Shown here: piece after piece, positions 32,838 through 41,368 of the stretch | Layout of the letters: the number at the start of each line of letters is the position of its first letter | Numbering within the stretch: position 1 is the first letter of the stretch | Translations under genes and position numbers: made by a program | Source: JACCXG01 sp963717745 | Lineage (GTDB): Bacteria; Acidobacteriota; Vicinamibacteria; Vicinamibacterales; 2-12-FULL-66-21 | Reading direction: 5' to 3' | Assembly (NCBI GenBank): GCA_963717745.1 | Contig: CAVQXJ010000011.1 | Location: forward strand, 124,001-188,000 | Length of the DNA stretch: 64,000 bases | Notes under the pieces: model-generated | What the model was told of the DNA's origin: nothing | Seen by the model: only the letters and a program-made list of their open reading frames with translations | Database searches by the model: none

Positions 32838-34404
32838 ACCGCGCGATTTTCACGCCGGACGCCACGCCGGCGTCCTGGTGCCGCTCTTCTCGATCCCGTC
32901 GCGCGCGAGCTGGGGTGTCGGGGAGATCGCCGATCTGCCGCGGTTCGCGGACTGGCTGCGCGCCGCCGGGCTCGACTTCGTGCAGCTCCTGCCGACCAAC
33001 GAAATGCAGGAAGGCCAGTATTCGCCGTATTCGGCGCTGAGCGCGATGGCGATCGATCCCGTCTTCCTCGCGCTCAACGAGGTCCCCGAATTCCACGACG
33101 CGGGCGGCGAGGCGTCTCTCGACCGTCCCGATCGCGCGCGCCTGGACCAGGTGCGCGCCGGGACCACCGTCGACTTCCGGACGGTGCGGGCGCTGAAGAG
33201 CCTGGCGTTGCACACCGCTTTCCATGTCTTCCGCGATCGCCATCACGGATCGGATTCGGATCGGTCGCGCGCGTTTCGCGCCTTTCGCGAGCGCGAGGCC
33301 TGGTGGCTCGAGGACTACGCGCTGTTCAGGGCGCTGCACGACGAGCACCGGGCCGCTTACTGGCGGGACTGGGAACCGGATCTGCGGGATCGGAACCTGG
33401 CGGCGCTCGAGCACGCGCGCCAGCGGCTGGCCGACAGCATCCTCTACTACCAGTACCTGCAGTGGCTGGCCGACGACCAGTGGCGCCGCGTTCGCACCGC
33501 ATGCGGCGACGTCGGGCTGTTCGGCGATTTCCCCTTCATGGTCAGCGGCCACAGTGCCGACGTCTGGGCGAGGCAGGACGAATTCCGTCTCGACGCCTCG
33601 GTCGGCACGCCGCCGGACGCGTTCTCGGAAACCGGACAGGACTGGGGCCTTCCCGTCTATCGCTGGGATCGCGTGGCAGAAACCGGCGACGAATGGCTCC
33701 GGCAGCGGGCCCGGCGCTGCAGCGAGCTCTACAACGGGTTCCGCGTCGACCACTTGATCGGCTTCTACCGCACGTTCGTGCGCGAGCGCGACGGCCGCAG
33801 CTACTTCACCCCGCCCGACCAGCCCTCGCAGATCGCGCAGGGGGAGCGCATCATGCGGCTCTTCAAGGAATCGGGGGCCCGCATCATCGCCGAGGACCTC
33901 GGCATCGTCCCCGACGTCGTCCGCGAGTCGCTGATGCGGCTGCACATTCCGGGGCTCAAGGTGCTGCGATGGGAGCGGCACTGGCACAGCCCGCGCCAAC
34001 CGTTCCGCGATCCGGAGCATTACGCCGCCGAGTCGGTGGCGATCAGCGGCACGCACGATACCGATACCCTGGCGGAATGGTGGGACGGTGCGAGCCGGGA
34101 GGAACGTCACCTGTGCGCCGACATTCCGGGATTGCGCGACGCCGGCTGCGATCCCGACGCGCCCTTCAATCCCCGGATCCGCGACGCGCTCTTGCGGGCG
34201 CTGTTCAGCGCCGGCTCCGCGTTCGTGATCGTGCCGTTCCAGGATCTCTTCGGATGGCGCGACCGGGTCAACGTGCCGGCGGTCGTCAACGACGAAAACT
34301 GGACCTGGCGATTGCCCTGGGCGATTGACGAGCTCGACGTCCTCCCTGAAGCTCGTGAGCGCGCCGGATTCCTGCGCGCGCTGGCGAAGGAGTGCGGGCG
34401 CTAG
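32830..34404 (+). CDS. malQ: 4-alpha-glucanotransferase (amylomaltase)
   Basis: A 524-residue GH77 enzyme that transfers alpha-1,4-glucan chains in maltodextrin/glycogen metabolism. Conserved signatures: SRASWGVGEIADL, QLLPTNEMQEGQYSPYSALS, nucleophile region GFRVDHLIGFYRTF, acid/base region IIAEDLGIVPDVVRESLM, and SGTHDTDTLAEWW. Start ATG 32830 is favoured over 32797 because MPEPRDFHAGRHAGVL is the family start. Translationally coupled to the upstream aminotransferase. Confidence 0.93.
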   Translation: MPEPRDFHAGRHAGVLVPLFSIPSRASWGVGEIADLPRFADWLRAAGLDFVQLLPTNEMQEGQYSPYSALSAMAIDPVFLALNEVPEFHDAGGEASLDRPDRARLDQVRAGTTVDFRTVRALKSLALHTAFHVFRDRHHGSDSDRSRAFRAFREREAWWLEDYALFRALHDEHRAAYWRDWEPDLRDRNLAALEHARQRLADSILYYQYLQWLADDQWRRVRTACGDVGLFGDFPFMVSGHSADVWARQDEFRLDASVGTPPDAFSETGQDWGLPVYRWDRVAETGDEWLRQRARRCSELYNGFRVDHLIGFYRTFVRERDGRSYFTPPDQPSQIAQGERIMRLFKESGARIIAEDLGIVPDVVRESLMRLHIPGLKVLRWERHWHSPRQPFRDPEHYAAESVAISGTHDTDTLAEWWDGASREERHLCADIPGLRDAGCDPDAPFNPRIRDALLRALFSAGSAFVIVPFQDLFGWRDRVNVPAVVNDENWTWRLPWAIDELDVLPEARERAGFLRALAKECGR

Positions 34405-34405
34405 A

Positions 34406-34592
34406 TCAAATCCCAAGCTCCAAATCCCAAATCCCAACCACTCCCAAATCCCAACTTCCAAATCTCACCGTCAACTTCCAACCGCCAACTCCCGAGCGAA
34501 ATCGAAACTCCTGTTTGGGATCTGGGGTTCGGGGTGTTGGGATTTGGGAGTTGGGAGTGGTTGGGATTTGGAGCTTGGGATTTGGGAGTTGA
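34406..34592. repeat. AATCCCA-family palindrome, copy 4
   Basis: Begins one base after the malQ TAG stop and ends GGGAGTTGA, 14 bases before the next start codon. Left arm 34406-34495, apex AGCGAAATCGAAACTCC, right arm from 34518. It constitutes the whole intergenic spacer. Confidence 0.9.
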
Positions 34593-34606
34593 TAAGATTC
34601 ACTCCT

Positions 34607-35695
34607 ATGTCCCAAGCTCTCGCAAAGCACCCGCAGGCTGTCACTCTTGCCCAGGAACGCCTGGATGCGCACGTGCGCGAGATCGTGCGGTGGCACTTCG
34701 ATCCGGCCACCGGCTGTCCGTTCTGGCTGGAGCGGGCGCGCGGGTTCGACTTCGATCCGCTGACCGAGGTCCAGAGCTACCGCGACCTCGACAAGTTCGG
34801 ACCGTTCGAGGACGAATGGCTGCGCGGCGGACCGGTGCGGCGGTGGGTGCCCAAGGCCTACGCCGACAAGGCGATCCACGTGTTCGAGACCGGCGGCAGC
34901 ACCGGGGTGCCGAAGTCGCGCATCGCGCACGAGGACTTTCGAATCGACTACTCGAACTTCAGCGAGACCCTCCCGGACGACGCGTTTCCGAAGGGGTCGG
35001 ACTGGCTGATGGTCGGACCGAGCGGTCCGCGCCGGCTGCGGCTCGCGATCGAGCACCTCGCGCAGCATCGCGGCGGCATCTGCTTCATGGTCGATCTCGA
35101 TCCGCGCTGGGTGATCAAGCTGATCAAGAACCGGCAGATGGATCAGATGGAGGCCTACAAGCGGCACGTCATCGATCAGGCGCTGACGCTGTTGCGCGCG
35201 CACGACAACATCAAGTGCCTGTTCACCACGCCGAAGCTGCTCGAGGCGCTCTGCGAGAAGGTGTCGCTCAAGAAGATGGGCATCCGCGGCGTGTTCTGCG
35301 GCGGCACCGAGATGACCCCGCAGTTCCACCGGTTCGCGGTCGAGGAGCTGCTCGACGGCATCTACTTCGCGCCGACCTACGGCAACACGCTGATGGGGCT
35401 GGCGACGCACAAGCCGCCGGAACCGCAGGACAACTACGCGGTCATCTACTACCCGCCGAACCCGCGCGCGATGATCGAGGTCGTCGATCCCGATCAGCCC
35501 GATCGGATCGTCGACTACGGCGCCACGGGGCGGGTCCGGCTGACCACGCTGACCAGGGAATTCTTCATGCCGCGGTTCCTGGAACGAGACGAGGCGGAGC
35601 GTGAACCGCCGTGCCGGCAGTACCCGTGGGACGGCGTGCGGAACGTGCGGCCCTTCTCGCGCTTCGGCACCACCGTCGTCGAAGGCGTCTACTGA
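34607..35695 (+). CDS. AMP-forming adenylation protein, phenylacetate-CoA-ligase/LuxE-like
   Basis: A 362-residue protein. VFETGGSTGVPKSRIAHEDF (about residues 92-111) is the AMP-binding P-loop of ANL enzymes, and GVFCGGTEMTPQFHRFAVEE with FAPTYGNTLMGLA (about 226-265) is the adenine-binding region. It resembles phenylacetate-CoA ligase and LuxE-type acyl-protein synthetases but is shorter than the usual 430 residues. The nearby aldehyde dehydrogenase-type gene at 39.9 kb would be a logical partner for acyl activation and reduction; this is an inference. Confidence 0.78.
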   Translation: MSQALAKHPQAVTLAQERLDAHVREIVRWHFDPATGCPFWLERARGFDFDPLTEVQSYRDLDKFGPFEDEWLRGGPVRRWVPKAYADKAIHVFETGGSTGVPKSRIAHEDFRIDYSNFSETLPDDAFPKGSDWLMVGPSGPRRLRLAIEHLAQHRGGICFMVDLDPRWVIKLIKNRQMDQMEAYKRHVIDQALTLLRAHDNIKCLFTTPKLLEALCEKVSLKKMGIRGVFCGGTEMTPQFHRFAVEELLDGIYFAPTYGNTLMGLATHKPPEPQDNYAVIYYPPNPRAMIEVVDPDQPDRIVDYGATGRVRLTTLTREFFMPRFLERDEAEREPPCRQYPWDGVRNVRPFSRFGTTVVEGVY

Positions 35696-35813
35696 CCAGC
35701 CGGGTCCCGTGCCTCACTCCGGCGGCTTCGTCGCGGCGATCCGCGCGGCCCATGTTCGCTGGCGGACAGGTCGTGACCGGTGATGGGACGATGTCGAGCC
35801 AACGAATCGCTCT

Positions 35814-35935
35814 GTGGCTTCCGGCTTTAGCCGGAAGGTGGCGGCGGCCGGCGTGAACGTCCGGCTGCCCAGCCTTCCGCTAAAGCTACGGCGGGTCCAC
35901 CGTAGCCTTGGCGAAGGTGGAAAGCCGGAAGCCAC
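35814..35935. repeat. Nested palindrome with GGCTTCCGGCTTT arms and GTAGCCTTGG core
   Basis: Outer arms TGTGGCTTCCGGCTTT and its complement AAAGCCGGAAGCCACA stand at 35814-35829 and 35920-35935. Inside lies CACCGTAGCCTTGGCGAAGG, identical to the core at 19026-19045. The 315-base gap between the adenylation gene and the ADOP permease otherwise shows no coding sequence. Confidence 0.8.
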
Positions 35936-36010
35936 ACTGCCGATGGGTCAAAGACCTAATTCCGCGGGTTGGCATCGCCGTTGAAAAGGTGAGAAGGATG
36001 AGACTCACCG

Positions 36011-38464
36011 ATGTTCTCTGATTTTCGTCACGCCGTCCGGCGGCTGCGCCAGGCGCCCGTCTTCACGCTCACCGCGGTTCTGACGCTGGCGCTCGGGATT
36101 GGCAGCACCGTCGCCGTCTTCACGTTCGTCGACGCGGTGATCTTCCGTCCGCTGCCCTTCGAGCAGCCCGAGCGTCTGGTCTCGCTGTCCGAGAGCCACG
36201 CGGCCACCGCCCAGGACCGTATTGGTGTGCTGCCCGGCACGTTCCTCGACTGGCGACGTCACGGCACGAGCCTCGAGACGATGGCGATGGTCGCCCCGGC
36301 GAGCTTTCTGGTCACCAGCCGCGACGAGCCCGCGCGCGTGGCGGGCGCCACGGTTTCCCCCGCGTTCTTCGACACCCTCGGGGTGCAGCCGGCGCTCGGA
36401 CGGACATTTCCCAGCGCGGACGCACCGTTTGCCGGCCACGAGCGCGAGATCCTGATCGGTCACGGCATGTGGCTGCGTTGGTTCGGCGGTGATCCTGGCG
36501 TGCTCGGCCGCACGATCGTAGTGCAGGGCGCCGTGCCGCTCACCATCGTCGGCGTGATGCCGGCGACGTTCGACTTTCCACGCGGCACCGAAATCTGGGG
36601 GGGGCAGGTGTGGGATCCGGCCTGGGGACGGGGTGAGCGTTCGCGCCAGGGGATTGCGCGGCTGAACCAGGGGGTCAGCGTATCGGCCGCGCAGGCGGAG
36701 CTGAACGCCATCTCGGAGCAGCTGGGCCGTGCGTTTCCCGTGACCAATGGCGGCTGGACCCCGCGTGTCGATCCCCTGGCCTCGTTCGTCGTGGGGCCCG
36801 CCCGGCCGCCGCTGGCGACCATGCTCGTGGCGGTCGCTCTCGTCTTTCTGATCGCCTCGGTCAACGTCGCGACGCTGATGATGCAGCGCGGCATCGGGCG
36901 GCGCCGCGAGCTCGCCGTGCGTACGGCCATCGGCGCCACCCGCTGGAGGCTCACGCGGCAGGACCTCGTCGAGCACGCGGTGCTGGCCGGTCTCGGTGCC
37001 GGAGCGGGCGCCATCCTTGCGATGTTCCTGGTCGACGGTCTCGTCGCGCTCGCCCCGCCGGCGATCCCCCGGCTCGACACCGTCCGTGTCGACTGGTCCA
37101 TGCTCGGCTATCTTGCAGGGCTGGCGGCTGTCGTGGTGGCGATCACCAGCGTCATGCCGGCGCGGCAGGCCTCCCGCATCGACGCGACGGGGGTGCTACG
37201 CAGCGGGCCGGGAGGATCGCGCCGCGGGTCGGCCGGCAACGGGCTGATCGTCGCCGAGCTCGCGCTCGCCGTGGTGCTGGTCGTCGGGGCGGGGCTGATG
37301 ATCCGCACGATGATCAACCTGCAACGGACGGACCTCGGCTTCCAGCCGGCCGGTATCACGGCCACCGAGTTGATCGTGCCGATGGCCCGGGTGATGGACG
37401 GCCCGATGGAAGTGGGGAAGCGCCCGGCGTGGGACCGGCTGGCCCTCCTCTATGGCGGACTCGTCGAGCGGGTGGAGCAACTCCCGAACGTGACGGGCGC
37501 CGCCCTGGTGTCGGCGCCGGCCCTCGGCGACCGTGACTCCGCATGGCTGGCCAGGCCCGGCATCGGAGAGCCGAGATCGGATGGCTCGCCGGAGTGGCGA
37601 CCGGTGCAGCGTCGGGTCATCACGCCAGGCTACTTCTCCGTCCTGCAGCTGCCGCTCGCCGGCGGGCGACCGTTCACCGCGGAGGACCATGCGCTCGAGT
37701 TCCTCCGATCCGGCCGCGGCCGCCGCCGGGGTGTCGTCATCGTCAACCAGGAGGCGGCGCGGCGCCTCTGGCCGGGCGGCGAGCCGATCGGGCGCACGCT
37801 GACCATCGATGGCGATTCGCGCGTGGACGGGCGGCTGGTCGTGGGGCTGGCGCGCGACGCGCGCGACCTCGCGCCCGATGTGCCACCGCCGCCAATCTTG
37901 TACGTGCCGTTCGCCGAGAGCCCCGGCTTGTCGGCGACGCTGCTCGTGCGCGCCGCGGACGGCGCACCAGTTGCCGCTGCGATCCGCCAGCGGCTGCGCG
38001 ACGCGGAATCGGCGCTCATGATCGGCAACAGCCGAAAGTTGGGTGACGTCTATGCCGCGGCGCTCGCGCCTCGCCACTTCATTGCCGTCGTGCTGGCGGC
38101 GTTCGCCGTCGCGGGACTCCTGGTCGCCGGCATCGGCCTCTACGGCGTCGTCGCGATGTCGGTTGCGGCACGCACCCGGGAGCTGGCGATTCGAATCGCG
38201 CTCGGAGCGAGCGGCGGCGGAATCCGCCGGCTCGTCCTGCGCGAAGCAGGAGTCATCGTCGCGATCGGTACCGCGCTCGGCGCGGTGGGCGCTGCAGCAG
38301 GCACAAGCCTGCTGCGCAATCAGCTCGTCGGCGTGAGCTCGACCGACACGCAGACGTGGGTGGCGATGGTCGTGATTCTGGCAGCCGCCGGCCTGACGGC
38401 CGCCTGGCTGCCCGCCCGCCGCGCCGGCCGGGTGGATCCGATCGAAGCGCTGCGTCAGGAGTAG
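36011..38464 (+). CDS. ADOP-family permease (MacB/FtsX-like)
   Basis: An 817-residue inner-membrane protein. The N-terminus DFRHAVRRLRQAPVFTLTAV and ALGIGSTVAVFTFVDAVIFR is the hallmark of acidobacterial duplicated-orphan permeases. MacB-type periplasmic domains (LVSLSESHAATAQDRIGVLP onward) alternate with two FtsX membrane blocks (about residues 270-400 and 690-815), the last containing SVAARTRELAIRIALGASGG. It lacks the prefix domain and has no ATPase next to it. A PadR partner is not adjacent. Role in export or stress is inferred from the family. Confidence 0.9.
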   Translation: MFSDFRHAVRRLRQAPVFTLTAVLTLALGIGSTVAVFTFVDAVIFRPLPFEQPERLVSLSESHAATAQDRIGVLPGTFLDWRRHGTSLETMAMVAPASFLVTSRDEPARVAGATVSPAFFDTLGVQPALGRTFPSADAPFAGHEREILIGHGMWLRWFGGDPGVLGRTIVVQGAVPLTIVGVMPATFDFPRGTEIWGGQVWDPAWGRGERSRQGIARLNQGVSVSAAQAELNAISEQLGRAFPVTNGGWTPRVDPLASFVVGPARPPLATMLVAVALVFLIASVNVATLMMQRGIGRRRELAVRTAIGATRWRLTRQDLVEHAVLAGLGAGAGAILAMFLVDGLVALAPPAIPRLDTVRVDWSMLGYLAGLAAVVVAITSVMPARQASRIDATGVLRSGPGGSRRGSAGNGLIVAELALAVVLVVGAGLMIRTMINLQRTDLGFQPAGITATELIVPMARVMDGPMEVGKRPAWDRLALLYGGLVERVEQLPNVTGAALVSAPALGDRDSAWLARPGIGEPRSDGSPEWRPVQRRVITPGYFSVLQLPLAGGRPFTAEDHALEFLRSGRGRRRGVVIVNQEAARRLWPGGEPIGRTLTIDGDSRVDGRLVVGLARDARDLAPDVPPPPILYVPFAESPGLSATLLVRAADGAPVAAAIRQRLRDAESALMIGNSRKLGDVYAAALAPRHFIAVVLAAFAVAGLLVAGIGLYGVVAMSVAARTRELAIRIALGASGGGIRRLVLREAGVIVAIGTALGAVGAAAGTSLLRNQLVGVSSTDTQTWVAMVVILAAAGLTAAWLPARRAGRVDPIEALRQE

Positions 38465-38468
38465 TGGT

Positions 38469-39800
38469 GTGAAGAGATTCGCCCTGGCGTTGGTGAGTGC
38501 CGTCGCGTCTGTCGCCGTCACGCAGGCGCAGTGGCCGCAGTGGCGTGGACCCGACCGCACCGGCCTCGTGCCTGCCGCTGCGGTGCCGGCGGCGTGGCCC
38601 GACAAGCCGACCGTGAAGTGGACGCAGCCGGTCGGCGAAGGCTATTCGTCGCCGGTCGTCGCCGACCAGCGGGTGTTCGTGCACAGCCGCACCGATCCGG
38701 ACGAGGTCGTCAGCGCGTTCGAGCTCGACTCCGGCGAACCGATCTGGTCGGCCACCTACGGGTCGTCGTTCACCAAGAACAAGTACGCCGCCGCGATGGC
38801 GAAGGGGCCGTTCTCGACCCCGCTGGTGGCGAACGGCCGCCTGTTCACACTCGGGACCAGCGCCGTGCTGTCGTCGTTCGATGCCGCGACCGGCGCCGTG
38901 AAGTGGCGCAAGGACTGGTCGAAGGAGATCGACACGTCCGGGCTGTTCACCGGCACCGCGATGTCGCCGATCATCGACAGCGGCCTGCTCATCGTGCACG
39001 TCGGCGATGATGGTGCCGGCGCGATGCGCGCGCTCGATCCGGCGACCGGCGACGAGAAGTGGACGCTCCCTGGACATGGACCAGGCTACGCCTCACCGAT
39101 CGTGACGACGTTTGGCGGCGTCCGCCAGCTGGTGACGATGACCGACAAGGCGGTGGTGGGGATCGAGGTGCAGTCCGGCAAGGCGCTTTGGACGATTCCG
39201 TTCCCTGACCTGTGGAACGAAAACATCGTCACCCCGGTGGTGGCCGGCGACATCCTGATCGTGTCCGGCGCGCGCAAGGGGACCTATGGCTATCGACTGG
39301 AAAAGACCGGCGCCGGGTTCGCGGCGGCCGAGGTCTGGCACAACACCGATCTGCCCATGCATATGAGCTCTCCGGTCGTCGACGGCACGGTCGTCTACGG
39401 CTTCGGCAGCAGGCGCAAAGGCCAGTTGTTCTGCCTCGACGCGAGGACCGGGGTCGCGAAATGGACGACCGAGGGACGGGGTGGCACGAACGCATCGATC
39501 CAGATGGCGGGTCCAAACCTCGTGGTGCTGACCACTGACGGCGAGCTGCTGGTGGTGCGGCGGTCGCCGGACAAATACGAGGAGCTGAAGCGCTACAAAG
39601 TGGCGGAGTCGGAGACCTGGGCGCAGCCGGTGCTGGTGCCGGGAGGAATGCTGATCCGGGATGCGGGGGGGATCGCGTTGTGGTCTCTGTCAAATCCCAA
39701 ATCCCAAGCTCCAAATCCCAACCACGCCCAAATCCCAAGCTCCAAGGAATCCCAAATCCCGAATCCCAAATTCCATTCCCAAATCCCAACGCCCCATTGA
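38469..39800 (+). CDS. PQQ-like beta-propeller protein, exported, with repeat-derived C-terminus
   Basis: A 443-residue frame starting at GTG 38469, five bases after the permease stop. MKRFALALVSAVASVAVTQA is a signal peptide. WPQWRGPDRTGLVPAAA and repeated blades such as FELDSGEPIWSATYGSSF and LDARTGVAKWTTEGRGGTNA identify a PQQ/quinoprotein-type propeller without an obvious catalytic dehydrogenase site. The conserved part ends at IALWSL (about 39688). The remaining 37 residues come from the palindrome at 39690-39874. No separate native stop is visible. Confidence 0.85.
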   Translation: MKRFALALVSAVASVAVTQAQWPQWRGPDRTGLVPAAAVPAAWPDKPTVKWTQPVGEGYSSPVVADQRVFVHSRTDPDEVVSAFELDSGEPIWSATYGSSFTKNKYAAAMAKGPFSTPLVANGRLFTLGTSAVLSSFDAATGAVKWRKDWSKEIDTSGLFTGTAMSPIIDSGLLIVHVGDDGAGAMRALDPATGDEKWTLPGHGPGYASPIVTTFGGVRQLVTMTDKAVVGIEVQSGKALWTIPFPDLWNENIVTPVVAGDILIVSGARKGTYGYRLEKTGAGFAAAEVWHNTDLPMHMSSPVVDGTVVYGFGSRRKGQLFCLDARTGVAKWTTEGRGGTNASIQMAGPNLVVLTTDGELLVVRRSPDKYEELKRYKVAESETWAQPVLVPGGMLIRDAGGIALWSLSNPKSQAPNPNHAQIPSSKESQIPNPKFHSQIPTPH

Positions 39801-39874
39801 GCCCGGTTTGGAGGGTGATTGGGATTTGGGCGTTGGGAGTGGTTGGGATTTGGAGCTTGGGATTTGGGATTTGA
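39690..39874. repeat. AATCCCA-family palindrome, copy 5
   Basis: The left arm TCAAATCCCAAATCCCAAGC follows directly on the last conserved propeller codon. The right arm ends GGGATTTGA 18 bases before the aldehyde dehydrogenase start. Apex about 39796-39812 (ATTGAGCCCGG). It supplies the propeller stop codon in its left arm. Confidence 0.9.
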
Positions 39875-39892
39875 CACCAGGTACACTGAGCC

Positions 39893-41368
39893 ATGCTCCA
39901 CCTTCCAATTCTCCGTCAGGGCATTCCCTACAAGAGCCTGGATATCGTGAGAGTGCCGCACTATCAGACGCGGGAGCCATTCGTCGAAATCAGTCAGGCG
40001 AACGCCGGGCTGATCCGGCGCGATCTGCGGCCGGAGCGGCAGGCGGCGGCGCGCCAGGCGCTGGCGCGGCTGCCGTTCGCGCGGCTGATCGCGATGTGCA
40101 GCGAGGCGGCGGATCACTTCCTGAACGACAGCCTGCCGCTCGGCGACGGCGAACAGTCGCCGGTCGACTACGTGCTGCAGCTGTCGGCGACGACCGGGAT
40201 GCCGCACGCGCTGGTCCGGCGCAACATGCAGCGGGTCGCCGGCGTGATGCGGCAGATGAACACGGTGCTGGGCGGCCTGACCCGCGGGCTGGATCTCTCC
40301 GTTCTCGACACCGGCCACGGCGAGCACGATGGCCACGTCCTGAGCTTCTATCCGCGGACCGACGCAATGGGCGTGGTGCTGCCGAGCAATTCGCCGGGCG
40401 TGCACTCGCTCTGGGTGCCGGCGATCGCCTTGAAGATTCCGCTGGTCCTGAAGCCGGGCAGCGCCGAGCCGTGGACGCCATTCCGGATTGCGCAGGCATT
40501 CATGAAGGCCGGATGCCCGCCGGAGGCGTTCAGCTATTACCCCGCGGACCATGCCGGCGCCGGTGAGATTCTGCGCAGGACGGGCCGGAGCATGTTCTTC
40601 GGCGACGTCTCGGCGGTGGGCGGGTGGGAAGGGGACCCGCGGGTCGAGCTGCACGGACCCGGCTACAGCAAGATCCTGATTGGCGACGATCTGCTCGAAG
40701 GCGACGCCTGGAGGCAGCATCTCGATCTGATCGCGGGATCAATCGCCGACAACGGCGGCCGGTCGTGCGTCAATGCCTCCGGAGTCTGGGTGGCCGCCTC
40801 GCATGCCGCACGGGTGGCCGATGCCATTGCGGCGAAGCTGGCGGCGATCGTCCCGCGTGCCGCCGACGACGAGGCGGCGACACTGGCGCCGTTCGCGGAT
40901 CCCAAGGTCGCCGAGCGGATCTCCGGGCAGATCGACGCCGGGCTGTCGACCCCAGGGGCGCGCGAGGTCACGCTCGATCATCGACCCACCCCGCGGCTCG
41001 CCACGCTCGCTGGCAGCACCTATCTGCAGCCGACGCTGGTGCTGTGCGACTCGCCCGAGCATCCGCTGGCCAACCGTGAGTTCCTGTTCCCATTTGCGGC
41101 GGTGGTGGCGGTCAGCCCCGACGAGATGGCGCGGGTGCCGGCCGCGATGGGCAAGACGCTGGTCGTGACCGTGCTCTCCCGCGACCGCGGGCTGGTGAAC
41201 CGCCTGCTCGGCTCGTCGCTGGTCGATCGCTTGAACGTCGGCGCGATCCAGACCAACCAGATCAGCTGGGATCAGCCGCACGAGGGCAACCTGTTCGAGC
41301 ACCTATACGCCCGGCGATCGTTCCAGCAACACGCGGACGAGGCGCTCGCCGCGGCCGCCGACGCGTGA
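39893..41368 (+). CDS. Aldehyde dehydrogenase-superfamily protein, possible acyl-CoA reductase
   Basis: A 491-residue cytoplasmic enzyme. LPSNSPGVHSLWVPAIALKI and PLVLKPGSAEPWTPFRIAQA form the NAD(P) site, and the catalytic cysteine lies in NGGRSCVNASGVWVA (about residue 292). The long N-terminal extension YKSLDIVRVPHYQTREPFVE is not usual for ordinary aldehyde dehydrogenases. A LuxC-like or acyl-CoA reductase activity paired with the adenylation protein at 34.6 kb is conceivable. Overlaps the glycosyltransferase gene by four bases. Confidence 0.83.
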   Translation: MLHLPILRQGIPYKSLDIVRVPHYQTREPFVEISQANAGLIRRDLRPERQAAARQALARLPFARLIAMCSEAADHFLNDSLPLGDGEQSPVDYVLQLSATTGMPHALVRRNMQRVAGVMRQMNTVLGGLTRGLDLSVLDTGHGEHDGHVLSFYPRTDAMGVVLPSNSPGVHSLWVPAIALKIPLVLKPGSAEPWTPFRIAQAFMKAGCPPEAFSYYPADHAGAGEILRRTGRSMFFGDVSAVGGWEGDPRVELHGPGYSKILIGDDLLEGDAWRQHLDLIAGSIADNGGRSCVNASGVWVAASHAARVADAIAAKLAAIVPRAADDEAATLAPFADPKVAERISGQIDAGLSTPGAREVTLDHRPTPRLATLAGSTYLQPTLVLCDSPEHPLANREFLFPFAAVVAVSPDEMARVPAAMGKTLVVTVLSRDRGLVNRLLGSSLVDRLNVGAIQTNQISWDQPHEGNLFEHLYARRSFQQHADEALAAAADA

